A stretch of DNA of 11,481 nucleotides from Ignavibacteria bacterium (GCA_027347805.1 DAIEQP010000343.1:1-11481), one strand, 5' to 3'; counted from the first letter of the stretch, positions 1 to 6,897 are shown. The notes: generated by a model not told the origin, from the sequence alone. Numbers and translations are program-made.

Positions 1-162
1 GGAGATCTTGTAAAAACAATAGAGCATAATCAGGATAGCGGTTTTGATAAATGGAATATGACAAATGAATCTGGACAAATAATTGCTGCCGGAATTTATA
101 TTGTAGTTTTTCAAACTCCGGATGGAGCAGTTTCATATCAAAAACTGGTAGTAGCACGCTAA
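1..162 (+). CDS. C-terminal end of a secreted protein with FlgD-like/T9SS-type tail (5' truncated)
   Basis: The window opens inside a reading frame (frame 1) that gives 53 residues before TAA at 160-162. The visible part includes VKTIEH, a tryptophan (W18), then AAGIYIVVFQTPDG and a final QKLVVAR. This pattern of a Trp strand, (S/A)GIYIV, a short turn and a K-L-V-V strand is the Ig-like FlgD/T9SS C-terminal module that ends many exported proteins in this lineage. Such tails direct cargo through the T9SS to the cell surface. The rest of the protein lies outside the window, so its function is unknown. It sits 22 bp before the PorV/PorQ-family gene on the same strand and is probably co-transcribed with it. 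Confidence 0.7.
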   Translation, partial: GDLVKTIEHNQDSGFDKWNMTNESGQIIAAGIYIVVFQTPDGAVSYQKLVVAR

Positions 163-184
163 ATCAAATAGGAGACTTAATTAG

Positions 185-1225
185 ATGAGACATATAAAAT
201 TTTTGATTGTAATTCTCATATCATACTCGAGTCTTATGGCCCAGGTTGATATGAATACTACCGGTCAGGGTGGAGTTGATCTAAAACAATCCGGAAAAAG
301 TACTATGAACTTTCTCCAGGTGGGCGTATCAGCTAAAGCTGCCGGTTTAGGCAATGCTTACACAGCATTGAGCAAGGGTGTGGAGAGTGTTTTCACTAAT
401 CCTGCTGGATTAACTGAAATGAATTCTGAATTTGAAGCATTCGTTTCAACAACACAATGGTTTGCAGATATTAAATATCTTGCAGGCGCTGTTGCATGGA
501 ATGCTAAAGAATATGGTGCCCTCGCAGTTAGTTTTGTTGTCGTTGATTATGGTACGATTAAAGGTACAGCACTTGTTCCTAAAGCTGGTACTGGATCTGA
601 CAATTATATTCTAAACGGAAATGTTGAAAATGTTGGAGCTTATTCTTTTGGATTAACATATGTAAAAGCAATAAGTGATAAATTTTCTATTGGCGGCACT
701 GCAAAATATGTTGGACAGCAGCTGGGTCGTTTAACAGATGCAACTGGAGCTGTAACTGATAATAATAACAGCCGTATGGCATTTGATATGGGTGTTAAAT
801 ATTTCCCGGGAATTGAATCTTTACGATTGGGAATGTCTATCAGGAATTTCTCAACATTTGTTACTTATGAAAATCAGGGTAATGCTGCTGCGCCATTGCC
901 ATTAACTTTTGCTGTAGGTGCAGGAATGAATATAATGGATGTTATTAATAAAGATATTTCAAAAGAACATGCATTATTAGTAACTGCAGAATTTATTCAT
1001 CCAAACAATTATACTGACAGAGTAAATGCTGGATTAGAATATACATTTATGAAAATGTTTTCTTTGAGAGCCGGGTATGAAGGAAATCATGATGTGTTAA
1101 GCTGGGCCGGCGGTGTTGGTGTAAAACAGACAATAGAAGGTATTGAATTCCAGATTGATTATTCTTACTCTAAAGCGCAGTACTTTGATAGCGTAAACAG
1201 ATTTGGAATTAATATAGCTTTCTAA
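185..1225 (+). CDS. PorV/PorQ-family outer-membrane beta-barrel protein
   Basis: This 346-residue protein has a signal peptide at about residues 1-19 (basic MRHIK, then a hydrophobic stretch ending SLMA before Q20). The conserved N-terminal block of the PorV/PorQ (UPF0164-like) family follows: a Gly/Ala-rich AKAAGLGNAYTAL (about 50-62), then NPAGL (72-76). The remainder alternates glycine- and aromatic-rich beta strands as in an FadL-like barrel, and the last residue is Phe, a usual beta-barrel assembly signal. PorV in Porphyromonas is the T9SS outer-membrane shuttle that hands cargo to the sortase PorU. This genus-level family is multi-copy in Ignavibacteria, so an actual PorV role is inferred. 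The ATG has an AGGAG at 170-174. The preceding gene ends in a T9SS-like tail, which fits. An intrinsic terminator follows. Confidence 0.8.
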   Translation: MRHIKFLIVILISYSSLMAQVDMNTTGQGGVDLKQSGKSTMNFLQVGVSAKAAGLGNAYTALSKGVESVFTNPAGLTEMNSEFEAFVSTTQWFADIKYLAGAVAWNAKEYGALAVSFVVVDYGTIKGTALVPKAGTGSDNYILNGNVENVGAYSFGLTYVKAISDKFSIGGTAKYVGQQLGRLTDATGAVTDNNNSRMAFDMGVKYFPGIESLRLGMSIRNFSTFVTYENQGNAAAPLPLTFAVGAGMNIMDVINKDISKEHALLVTAEFIHPNNYTDRVNAGLEYTFMKMFSLRAGYEGNHDVLSWAGGVGVKQTIEGIEFQIDYSYSKAQYFDSVNRFGINIAF

Positions 1226-1255
1226 TTGATTATATTTAAGATTAGAATTTTGATC

Positions 1256-1286
1256 AGCCACCATCCAAACGATGGTGGCTTTTTTT
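1256..1286 (+). terminator. Intrinsic terminator after the PorV-family gene
   Basis: AGCCACCATC (1256-1265) pairs perfectly with GATGGTGGCT (1271-1280) across a CAAAC loop and is followed by a T run at 1280-1286. The 10-bp GC-containing stem plus U tract is a textbook rho-independent terminator. It separates the PorV-family unit from the TonB receptor unit. Confidence 0.93.
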
Positions 1287-1372
1287 ACCTTGTATATTGA
1301 CCTGTTATATTAATTGATTTAGAAAATACACTTCCAAATAAAATACGTCAGCTCCGTTATTAAAAATTCTTA

Positions 1373-1402
1373 TTGACTATTTAAAGGAAATTCCACAAAT
1401 TG
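1373..1402 (+). promoter_or_regulatory. Candidate promoter of the TonB-receptor unit (weak)
   Basis: TTGACT (1373-1378) matches five of six bases of a sigma-70-type -35. The -10 that would follow at 16-17 bp (about 1395-1401, ACAAATT) is a poor match. The call rests mainly on position: the operator-like repeat starts six bases after this element, the same geometry seen before the LacI gene and exuT. Promoter rules for this phylum are not well known to me. Confidence 0.3.
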
Positions 1403-1408
1403 TTAATT

Positions 1409-1435
1409 GATAAAGTAAACGATAAAGGAAACGAT
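1409..1435 (+). promoter_or_regulatory. Operator-like tandem repeat, site 1 (TonB-receptor unit)
   Basis: GATAAAGTAAACGATAAA occupies 1409-1426 and is identical over all 18 bases to 7993-8010 before exuT. The unit is tandem with a 12-base period: GATAAAGTAAAC (1409-1420), GATAAAGGAAAC (1421-1432), then GAT. Each unit junction gives an AAACGAT core with a central CG, the dinucleotide straddled by the hinge leucines of LacI-family proteins, and GTAAACG resembles the common half-site of that family. The likely ligand is the LacI-family protein encoded at 6898-7929. Binding is inferred from the repetition, not shown. Confidence 0.7.
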
Positions 1436-1522
1436 CTAATTATCGAAAAACCAATTCTGAAATGAAATTATTTATTCCCAGTTCGATAATATAAGGCCGA
1501 AAAATTTCAAGAGGAGATCAAT

Positions 1523-4513
1523 ATGCAATTCTTTACAAAGCTAAAAAAACTAATTCCCATTTTTATATTTCTCACATCGACAATTTTTGCACAGAATACA
1601 CTTCAAGGTATTGTAGTTGATTCTTTATCTCAGGAATCACTTGTAGGCGCTACTGTTTACCTTGTTGGTACTTCTTTAGGCTCTGCATGTAATATTGAAG
1701 GTGAATATAAAGTGACAAATATTCCTGATGGAACTTATCAAATTAGAGTGTCATATGTTGGATACAAATCAAAATTTTTAAAACTGAGTTTCAAAAATAA
1801 ACAGGTTACAGAATTATATTTCCAGTTAAGTCCAGATGTTATAGAAGGGAAAACTATTGTTGTATCTGCGCAAGCTCTTGGACAGGCAGCTGCAATAAAT
1901 CAGCAAATATCATCCAATACAATTGTAAATGTAATCTCCGAGCAGAAAATAAAAGAACTTCCCGATGCAAATGCTGCCGAATCGATTGGACGCCTACCAG
2001 GTGTTTCTATTCTTAGATCTGGAGGAGAGGCTAACAAAGTTATTCTTCGTGGTTTGAGCGATGCATATACAAGTGTTACAATTGATGGAGTTAGAATTGC
2101 TTCAACTGATGCATCTTCAAGAGGATTGGATTTAAGTACTATATCTCAAAATTCACTTGCTGGAATTGAATTATATAAAGCACTCACTCCTGACAAAGAT
2201 GCAGACGCTCTTGCCGGAAGCATTAATTTGGTTACTCGCAAAGCTCCTGCAAAAAGAGAATTTGTTACGTTGCTAAAAGGAGATTATAATAACCTGATGA
2301 AATCTGCTAAGCAATACGATTTTTCTACAAAGTACGGTGAAAGATTTTTTGATGATTTCCTTGGAGTTCAAGTTAACGGTAACATTGAAAGAAGAATTAG
2401 AAGTAATGAACAGCTTGATCTTAATTATGATCAAACAATAAATAACCAGACTGATTACGAAATAAGTGATTTTACTGTAAACTTTACTGATGAAATTCGA
2501 TCAAGAATGGGTGGAGGATTGATTCTTGACATTCCTACACCTGATGGCGGCACAATTAAATTTAATAATGTTTACAACAGTACTAACAGAGATTATCTTT
2601 TATCAAATAGAGATTATAATCTTGGTGTTGTTACTTATTCTTATAGGGACCGTGAACAAGAAATTAATACTTACAACTCATCGATCACAGGTGAAAATTA
2701 TTTGTTGGATTTCAAATTAACATGGGGACTTTCATACGCACAGTCAAGAGGGGATTATCCTTACGATTATTATCTTGATTTTCTTGAACCATCTACATCT
2801 ACTTCTGGTACAAGAGCTGCACCGAGAGTTAAAACGAATCCCGAACAATATGTTTCTTACGCATTCAACAATTTTAAAGCAGCAACAATGTATTCGGCAA
2901 ATTATAGAACACAGGAAAATTTTGAGAAGGAACGTTCAATTTATCTAAATCTTTCGAAAAAATATTTACTTGAAGACTTGTTTGCTGGAGAATTAAAACT
3001 TGGTGGAAAATATAAAACGAAGAGAAGATTTAATAATGCAACTCTTCTTTACTCGCCATACTACCTTGGTTATTGGCAAGCTTACGAAAGAGTAAACGGA
3101 ACAATAAAACCAAAAGATTTATCAGGTACATCTTTCGATGCTTTCTTTAAAAGATTCCAGCAGAATCCTTTAAACAATACATTATCCTTCCAGGAATTTC
3201 TGAATACACCACCTGAATCAAGAAATATTTTTGATTTATATAGTCTCAATCCTCTTATCAATCGCGACAAATTAAAAGAATGGTATTCACTTAATAAGAA
3301 TGGTGTTGATAAAAATGGATCGATTTCAGAATATAGTTTTGATCCTTCACTGAAAGCAAATTTCTATGATGTTACTGAAAGTGTTTTATCTGGCTATGTA
3401 ATGAATACTTTTAGTTTTGGTGAAGCTTTGATTGTAGTAGCCGGCTTGAGAGTTGAGAGTGAAGATAATGATTATAATTCCAAATACTCTCCGGTAATTA
3501 CAGGTGGTTTTCCAATTCCACCTGATATAACAAGGGATACAACTGCATCTCATAAAGAAACTATTGTATTACCTCATTTGCATATTAATTTCAAACCGAC
3601 CGACTTTATGAGCATACGCCTTGCTGCATATAAAGCTCTCGCAAGACCAGATTTTAATTATAGATTAAATTCATACTTTGGATGGAGACCGGCTGCAACT
3701 TCAGGTAATAAGCAGTTAATACTTGGAAATCCGCTTCTTAAAACAGCTCAGGCATGGAATTTTGAAATTAATACTTCATTCTATGGAAATGAAATTGGTT
3801 TAATTTCATTATCTGCATTCTATAAAGAAATTACTGATATGTATCATCAGTTGAATGCTTTGAATACCCAGGGCGATGTGATGATAAAAAGTCTGGGACT
3901 TGCATGGCATTCATTACATACAGGAAATTATCAATTAACTGTTCCTTATAACTCACCCGACAAAACAAAAGTATGGGGATTTGAATTTGAACACCAGATT
4001 AATTTTAATTTCTTACCAGGTCTTTGGAGAAACATTGTATTAAGTTATAATGCATCCTTGGTTAAATCAGAGACATTTTTAATCTCATCCGCAACTGACA
4101 CAATAAAATATTACTTACCTGGACTTCCTGGAATACCTTTCTATAGATACGAAGACAGACCTGTTACTATTAAACAGCAGTTGGAAAATCAACCTACATT
4201 TTACGGAAATATTAGTCTTGGTTATGATATTGCAGGATTTTCTGCTAGACTTTCATTATTCCATCAATCAGAATATAATTTAAGCTTCAGTGCCAGCGGC
4301 AGAGGAGACCAGATTATTAATCCATTTACACGTTTAGATCTTGCATTAAAGCAAGAAGTAACTGAAAATATTTCGTTGATGGTTAACATCAGTAATCTTA
4401 CTGATATTAAAGAAGAGAATTCTATTTACAATAGAGTAAATGGTTACAAAATTCTTAATACAAGTGAAAGATACGGCGTAACCGCAGATTTTGGTGTAAA
4501 AGTTAATTTATAA
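1523..4513 (+). CDS. TonB-dependent outer-membrane receptor with carboxypeptidase-regulatory-like domain
   Basis: This 996-residue receptor probably imports an oligosaccharide across the outer membrane using TonB energy. Residues 1-23 are a signal peptide (cleavage likely after IFA). Residues about 26-103 are a CarboxypepD_reg-like beta-sandwich (GATVYLVGT, then GEYKVTNIPDGTYQIRVSYVGY). The plug spans about 129-240 and carries ELPDANAAESIGRLPGVS (145-162), RGL (176-178), TIDGVRI and a DADALAGSINLVTRKA stretch. That plug signature is closer to the TIGR01782 (TonB-Xanth-Caul) group, several of which serve carbohydrate uptake, than to classical SusC. The rest is a beta-barrel. The final residue is Leu rather than the usual aromatic. 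RBS GAGGAG (1511-1516) supports the ATG. No SusD-like lipoprotein is adjacent. The beta-helix gene follows after 55 bp. A uronate-containing substrate is inferred from the shared operator. Confidence 0.88.
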   Translation: MQFFTKLKKLIPIFIFLTSTIFAQNTLQGIVVDSLSQESLVGATVYLVGTSLGSACNIEGEYKVTNIPDGTYQIRVSYVGYKSKFLKLSFKNKQVTELYFQLSPDVIEGKTIVVSAQALGQAAAINQQISSNTIVNVISEQKIKELPDANAAESIGRLPGVSILRSGGEANKVILRGLSDAYTSVTIDGVRIASTDASSRGLDLSTISQNSLAGIELYKALTPDKDADALAGSINLVTRKAPAKREFVTLLKGDYNNLMKSAKQYDFSTKYGERFFDDFLGVQVNGNIERRIRSNEQLDLNYDQTINNQTDYEISDFTVNFTDEIRSRMGGGLILDIPTPDGGTIKFNNVYNSTNRDYLLSNRDYNLGVVTYSYRDREQEINTYNSSITGENYLLDFKLTWGLSYAQSRGDYPYDYYLDFLEPSTSTSGTRAAPRVKTNPEQYVSYAFNNFKAATMYSANYRTQENFEKERSIYLNLSKKYLLEDLFAGELKLGGKYKTKRRFNNATLLYSPYYLGYWQAYERVNGTIKPKDLSGTSFDAFFKRFQQNPLNNTLSFQEFLNTPPESRNIFDLYSLNPLINRDKLKEWYSLNKNGVDKNGSISEYSFDPSLKANFYDVTESVLSGYVMNTFSFGEALIVVAGLRVESEDNDYNSKYSPVITGGFPIPPDITRDTTASHKETIVLPHLHINFKPTDFMSIRLAAYKALARPDFNYRLNSYFGWRPAATSGNKQLILGNPLLKTAQAWNFEINTSFYGNEIGLISLSAFYKEITDMYHQLNALNTQGDVMIKSLGLAWHSLHTGNYQLTVPYNSPDKTKVWGFEFEHQINFNFLPGLWRNIVLSYNASLVKSETFLISSATDTIKYYLPGLPGIPFYRYEDRPVTIKQQLENQPTFYGNISLGYDIAGFSARLSLFHQSEYNLSFSASGRGDQIINPFTRLDLALKQEVTENISLMVNISNLTDIKEENSIYNRVNGYKILNTSERYGVTADFGVKVNL

Positions 4514-4568
4514 TATTCAACATAACTGAATATAAAGAAAGCAAATCAAAAACTAGTTAGGAGGTAAC

Positions 4569-6269
4569 ATGGTAAGTAGAAAGAAAACTATTTTATTTCT
4601 GTTTCTTATGTTAGCAATCACTTCAGCTTCATTCGCGCAAAAAGTTTTACCGCTTAAGCCGTACGATGGAACAGCTGCTTCCGGTCTCATTGCGCAGATA
4701 AAAGCAGATACACTTGCTAATAAAGGTATTCTTGCAGATCGTATTTATGAATTAACTCCGGGTGCAATTTATTTATGCACAGAAATTTTCAACGTTGCCG
4801 CTAAATACACTATGAATATTCGCGGCGCAGCTGGCGGTGCAAGACCTATAATATATTTATATCCAACTGGAACAGGTGCAACTCCGCAAAGACCTCCTGG
4901 AAATTTATTTGTATTGCTAGGTGGTAACTTAAGAATGAGCAATCTTGCTATTTCAGGTTACTTTGAACCAGTTGATACAAATTTTAACAACGTGCAGGGT
5001 GGACTTGTAAATACAACTGCAGCAGGTTCAAGCATTTATGTTGATAATTGTGTTTTAAGTAATATCAATGGTCAACATCTTAGAACAGGTAGTGCTGCAA
5101 AAACAGTTAAAGTAACTAATTCTATTTTCGCAAATATGGGTGCGCTTAGTACTTCTAATTTTGGAGCCGGTAAAGGACTTGATCTTCGCGAAGTGGCAAT
5201 TGATTCCTTAATACTTGTTAACAATACATTTGTAAATTATCAAGACCGCGTTGTACGCCATTATAATTTCTCAAATCCATTAGCTGGTACTGGAAATATT
5301 GGTTACACATTGATAGACCATAATTCATTTGTAAATGGAATGGGATTCCACGGATTACTTTCTCTCGGTAATGTTGGCAAACAAGTAATAATTAGAAATA
5401 ACTTATTCATGGATGCTTTTGCATCTGGTGAAGATTCCACTGATGCTACTAGATCAGTTGAATGGGGAAACACTGGAGAAAAATATCCTAATGGTAGATA
5501 CAGAATGATGTGGATTTTTACAGCTCCAAATGACACAACAAAATGGACTGTAAAAAATAATTTCTATTCTATCTCGTCAGCAGGTCAAACTTTTTTTGAT
5601 GCTCACAAAAAGGAACCGATTACAGAAGGAAAACAATTATCAGCTCATATTAGCAAAAGGTTAGGTGCTGATTCAACAAAAGCATTTACAAAAGTTAGCT
5701 TAACCATGACTAACATTCCAAAATTGATGACCAATATGATGGCATGGTACTTAGATCCTAATGGTGGAAATAAAACTAAAAACACACCTACATCAAAATG
5801 GCAATGGCCAAGAGATGATATGGATCGCAAACCGATTAAATATTATACTGATGAGATGAAGGCTGATTATCCAACTACATCTGTTGCTTATACTGGTGCA
5901 GAAAAATCATTTCCTGCAGGCGACTTGAATTGGTTCCCAACTAGAAAAACTGCCTGGATTGCTGCGGGTGGAACTGATGTTCAAAAAACATCTAATGAAA
6001 TTCCATCAGAATTTTCTTTGGAGCAAAATTATCCGAACCCATTTAACCCATCAACAAACATTTCCTTCAGTATTCCTAAAGAAGGATTTGTACGTTTGAA
6101 TGTATATAATGTGCTTGGTCAGCAGGTTGCTTCATTGGTTAACGAAAACATGAAAGCTGGAAAATACAATTACGCTTTTGATGCTTCAAGATTAAGTACC
6201 GGTGTATACTTCTATTCATTGCAAACAACGGATTATTCTTTAACCAAGAAAATGCTTTTAGTAAAATAA
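4569..6269 (+). CDS. T9SS-secreted parallel beta-helix protein, pectate-lyase-like, function unproven
   Basis: This 566-residue exported protein has a signal peptide at 1-23 (ending SASFA). A right-handed parallel beta-helix at about 80-340 is suggested by recurring strand/turn rungs: IYVDNCVLSNI (156-166), VKVTNSIFANM (180-190), LILVNNTFVNY (214-224), TLIDHNSFVNG (247-257), VIIRNNLFMDA (273-283) and TVKNNFYSI (327-335). The N-rich asparagine-ladder turns are typical of pectate-lyase-fold proteins. A less defined segment follows, and then a T9SS type A sorting domain at about 477-566 beginning EFSLEQNYPNPFNPST and ending KKMLLVK. I could not place the catalytic Arg/Lys set of a known polysaccharide lyase family, so it may be an enzyme (pectin or other uronan lyase/hydrolase) or a surface binding protein. 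AGGAGG (4559-4564) sits only 4 bases before the ATG. It lies between the receptor and the cupin. Confidence 0.8.
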   Translation: MVSRKKTILFLFLMLAITSASFAQKVLPLKPYDGTAASGLIAQIKADTLANKGILADRIYELTPGAIYLCTEIFNVAAKYTMNIRGAAGGARPIIYLYPTGTGATPQRPPGNLFVLLGGNLRMSNLAISGYFEPVDTNFNNVQGGLVNTTAAGSSIYVDNCVLSNINGQHLRTGSAAKTVKVTNSIFANMGALSTSNFGAGKGLDLREVAIDSLILVNNTFVNYQDRVVRHYNFSNPLAGTGNIGYTLIDHNSFVNGMGFHGLLSLGNVGKQVIIRNNLFMDAFASGEDSTDATRSVEWGNTGEKYPNGRYRMMWIFTAPNDTTKWTVKNNFYSISSAGQTFFDAHKKEPITEGKQLSAHISKRLGADSTKAFTKVSLTMTNIPKLMTNMMAWYLDPNGGNKTKNTPTSKWQWPRDDMDRKPIKYYTDEMKADYPTTSVAYTGAEKSFPAGDLNWFPTRKTAWIAAGGTDVQKTSNEIPSEFSLEQNYPNPFNPSTNISFSIPKEGFVRLNVYNVLGQQVASLVNENMKAGKYNYAFDASRLSTGVYFYSLQTTDYSLTKKMLLVK

Positions 6270-6280
6270 TTATTCATTTA

Positions 6281-6315
6281 TTGCGTGCGGTATTTGCATA
6301 AAATACCGCACACAA
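6281..6315 (+). other. Strong hairpin without T tract between beta-helix and cupin genes
   Basis: GTGCGGTATTT (6285-6295) pairs perfectly with AAATACCGCAC (6301-6311) across a five-base GCATA loop. The outer bases TTG/CAA (6281-6283 with 6313-6315) add three more pairs after one mismatch. No U run follows on either strand, so it does not look like a normal intrinsic terminator. It could be an mRNA-stabilising or processing element, or a partial terminator lowering cupin expression. The structure is seen directly; the role is inferred. Confidence 0.65.
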
Positions 6316-6337
6316 TATCATAAAATGGAGTAATAGC

Positions 6338-6790
6338 TTGCAGAATTTTTATAGGGCAAAAATCAAAACAATAATAACCCTTTTAATACTATCACTTGTT
6401 TTTCTTAATTCAAATATCTTTAGCCAGCAACAATCCTCAGATTCTAAATACACAATTGATAATTGTGTTAATGTTTTTAACTCTGCAAAAGTTGAATCGA
6501 CTAAAGTCGGTTATCAGTACTGGTTTGTAGATAAAAATTTTATTGATGGAAGAACATTAAAGATGAGTGTCGTTGCGCCTCATAGTGCAACACATCCGCC
6601 TCATGTACATGCGGAAGATGAATTTTTCTTTGTGATTGAAGGTAAAGCTGAATTTTATCTTGCAGGAAAAACAAAAATTACTGAAGGACTTGCAACTTTT
6701 TATTGCCCCTCAAATATTGAGCATGGAATAAAAAATGTTGGTAATTCAGAACTGAAATATTTAGTTGTAAAAAAGTATCAGGAAAAATAA
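6338..6790 (+). CDS. Exported single-domain cupin, possibly KdgF-like
   Basis: This 150-residue protein starts at TTG. GGAG at 6327-6330, seven bases upstream, supports that start, and the first in-frame Met (residue 76) would remove the signal peptide and part of the fold. The basic N-terminus and hydrophobic stretch (about 10-28, ending NIFSQ) indicate export to the periplasm. Cupin motif 1 is intact: H89-x-H91-x3-E95-x6-G102 (HVHAEDEFFFVIEG). Motif 2 is CPSNIEHGIKN with H129 and N133. This gives a metal site of H89, H91, E95 and H129. KdgF-family cupins linearise 4,5-unsaturated galacturonate released by pectin or alginate lyases. The neighbourhood makes such a job attractive, but KdgF is usually cytoplasmic and has Gln at one ligand position. 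Other small cupins have unrelated roles, so the assignment stays generic. Confidence 0.8.
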   Translation: MQNFYRAKIKTIITLLILSLVFLNSNIFSQQQSSDSKYTIDNCVNVFNSAKVESTKVGYQYWFVDKNFIDGRTLKMSVVAPHSATHPPHVHAEDEFFFVIEGKAEFYLAGKTKITEGLATFYCPSNIEHGIKNVGNSELKYLVVKKYQEK

Positions 6791-6801
6791 ACAATGGAAT
6801 C

Positions 6802-6845
6802 CTTTTTTAACTTAAAGATGAAAATCTGATAATAAGTTAAAAAAG
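6802..6845 (+). repeat. Perfect 13-bp inverted repeat with nested GAAA-loop hairpin
   Basis: CTTTTTTAACTTA (6802-6814) is the exact reverse complement of TAAGTTAAAAAAG (6833-6845). The 18-base interior contains AGAT-GAAA-ATCT (6816-6827), a small stem with a GNRA-type tetraloop. It lies between the cupin stop and the promoter of the LacI gene. No U tract follows, so it is not a standard terminator. It may end cupin transcripts in a factor-dependent way or act at the DNA level beside the LacI promoter. Confidence 0.6.
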
Positions 6846-6856
6846 AATTATCTTTG
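6826..6856 (+). promoter_or_regulatory. Candidate promoter of the LacI-family gene
   Basis: TATCTTTG (6849-6856) fits the Bacteroidota-type -7 element TAnnTTTG exactly. Read as a sigma-70 promoter, CTGATA (6826-6831) and TATCTT (6849-6854) are separated by 17 bp, each matching four of six consensus bases. The operator-like repeat begins six bases further on, where a bound repressor would block initiation or escape. Whether this organism uses the Bacteroidota consensus is an assumption. Confidence 0.42.
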
Positions 6857-6862
6857 TCAAGT

Positions 6863-6890
6863 GATAAAGTTAAGGATAAAGTAAATAACG
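6863..6890 (+). promoter_or_regulatory. Operator-like tandem repeat, site 2 (LacI gene, autoregulation)
   Basis: GATAAAGTTAAGGATAAA (6863-6880) matches the element at 1409-1426 and 7993-8010 in 16 of 18 bases. The second unit, GATAAAGTAAAT (6875-6886), continues the 12-base period and is followed by AACG. The central CG of the other two sites is replaced by GG in the first unit, so this may be a weaker site, as is common for autoregulation. It ends within about ten bases of the start codon. Confidence 0.62.
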
Positions 6891-6897
6891 GTTTATT

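Larger units (their letters stand above)
1287..1522 (+). other. Regulatory leader of the TonB-receptor unit
   Basis: The gene-free stretch 1226-1522 holds the terminator above and, beyond it, this AT-rich leader. It contains a possible -35 (TTGACT, 1373-1378), a tandem operator-like repeat (1409-1435), and an inverted repeat ATTATCGAA (1439-1447) / TTCGATAAT (1482-1490) that could fold the 5' untranslated RNA with a long loop. The ribosome-binding site GAGGAG is at 1511-1516. I see no open reading frame with a credible start here, and no tRNA or riboswitch I recognise. Confidence 0.55.

Noticed and set aside
185..1225. Naming the barrel protein porV
   Set aside because: The family is multi-copy in this lineage and no core T9SS genes are nearby to decide between PorV, PorQ and other paralogues.
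1409..1435. Short CRISPR-like or iteron-like repeat
   Set aside because: Units are 12 bases, only two to three copies, without spacers or a replication gene, and recur at promoter positions, which fits an operator better.
1523..4513. Classical SusC of a SusC/SusD pair
   Set aside because: No SusD-like lipoprotein is adjacent and the plug signature (PDANAAESIGRLPGVS, DADALAGSINLVTR) points to the TIGR01782-like group instead.
6338..6790. Firm naming of the cupin as kdgF
   Set aside because: The protein is exported and the metal-ligand spacing is generic cupin; context alone does not justify the symbol.
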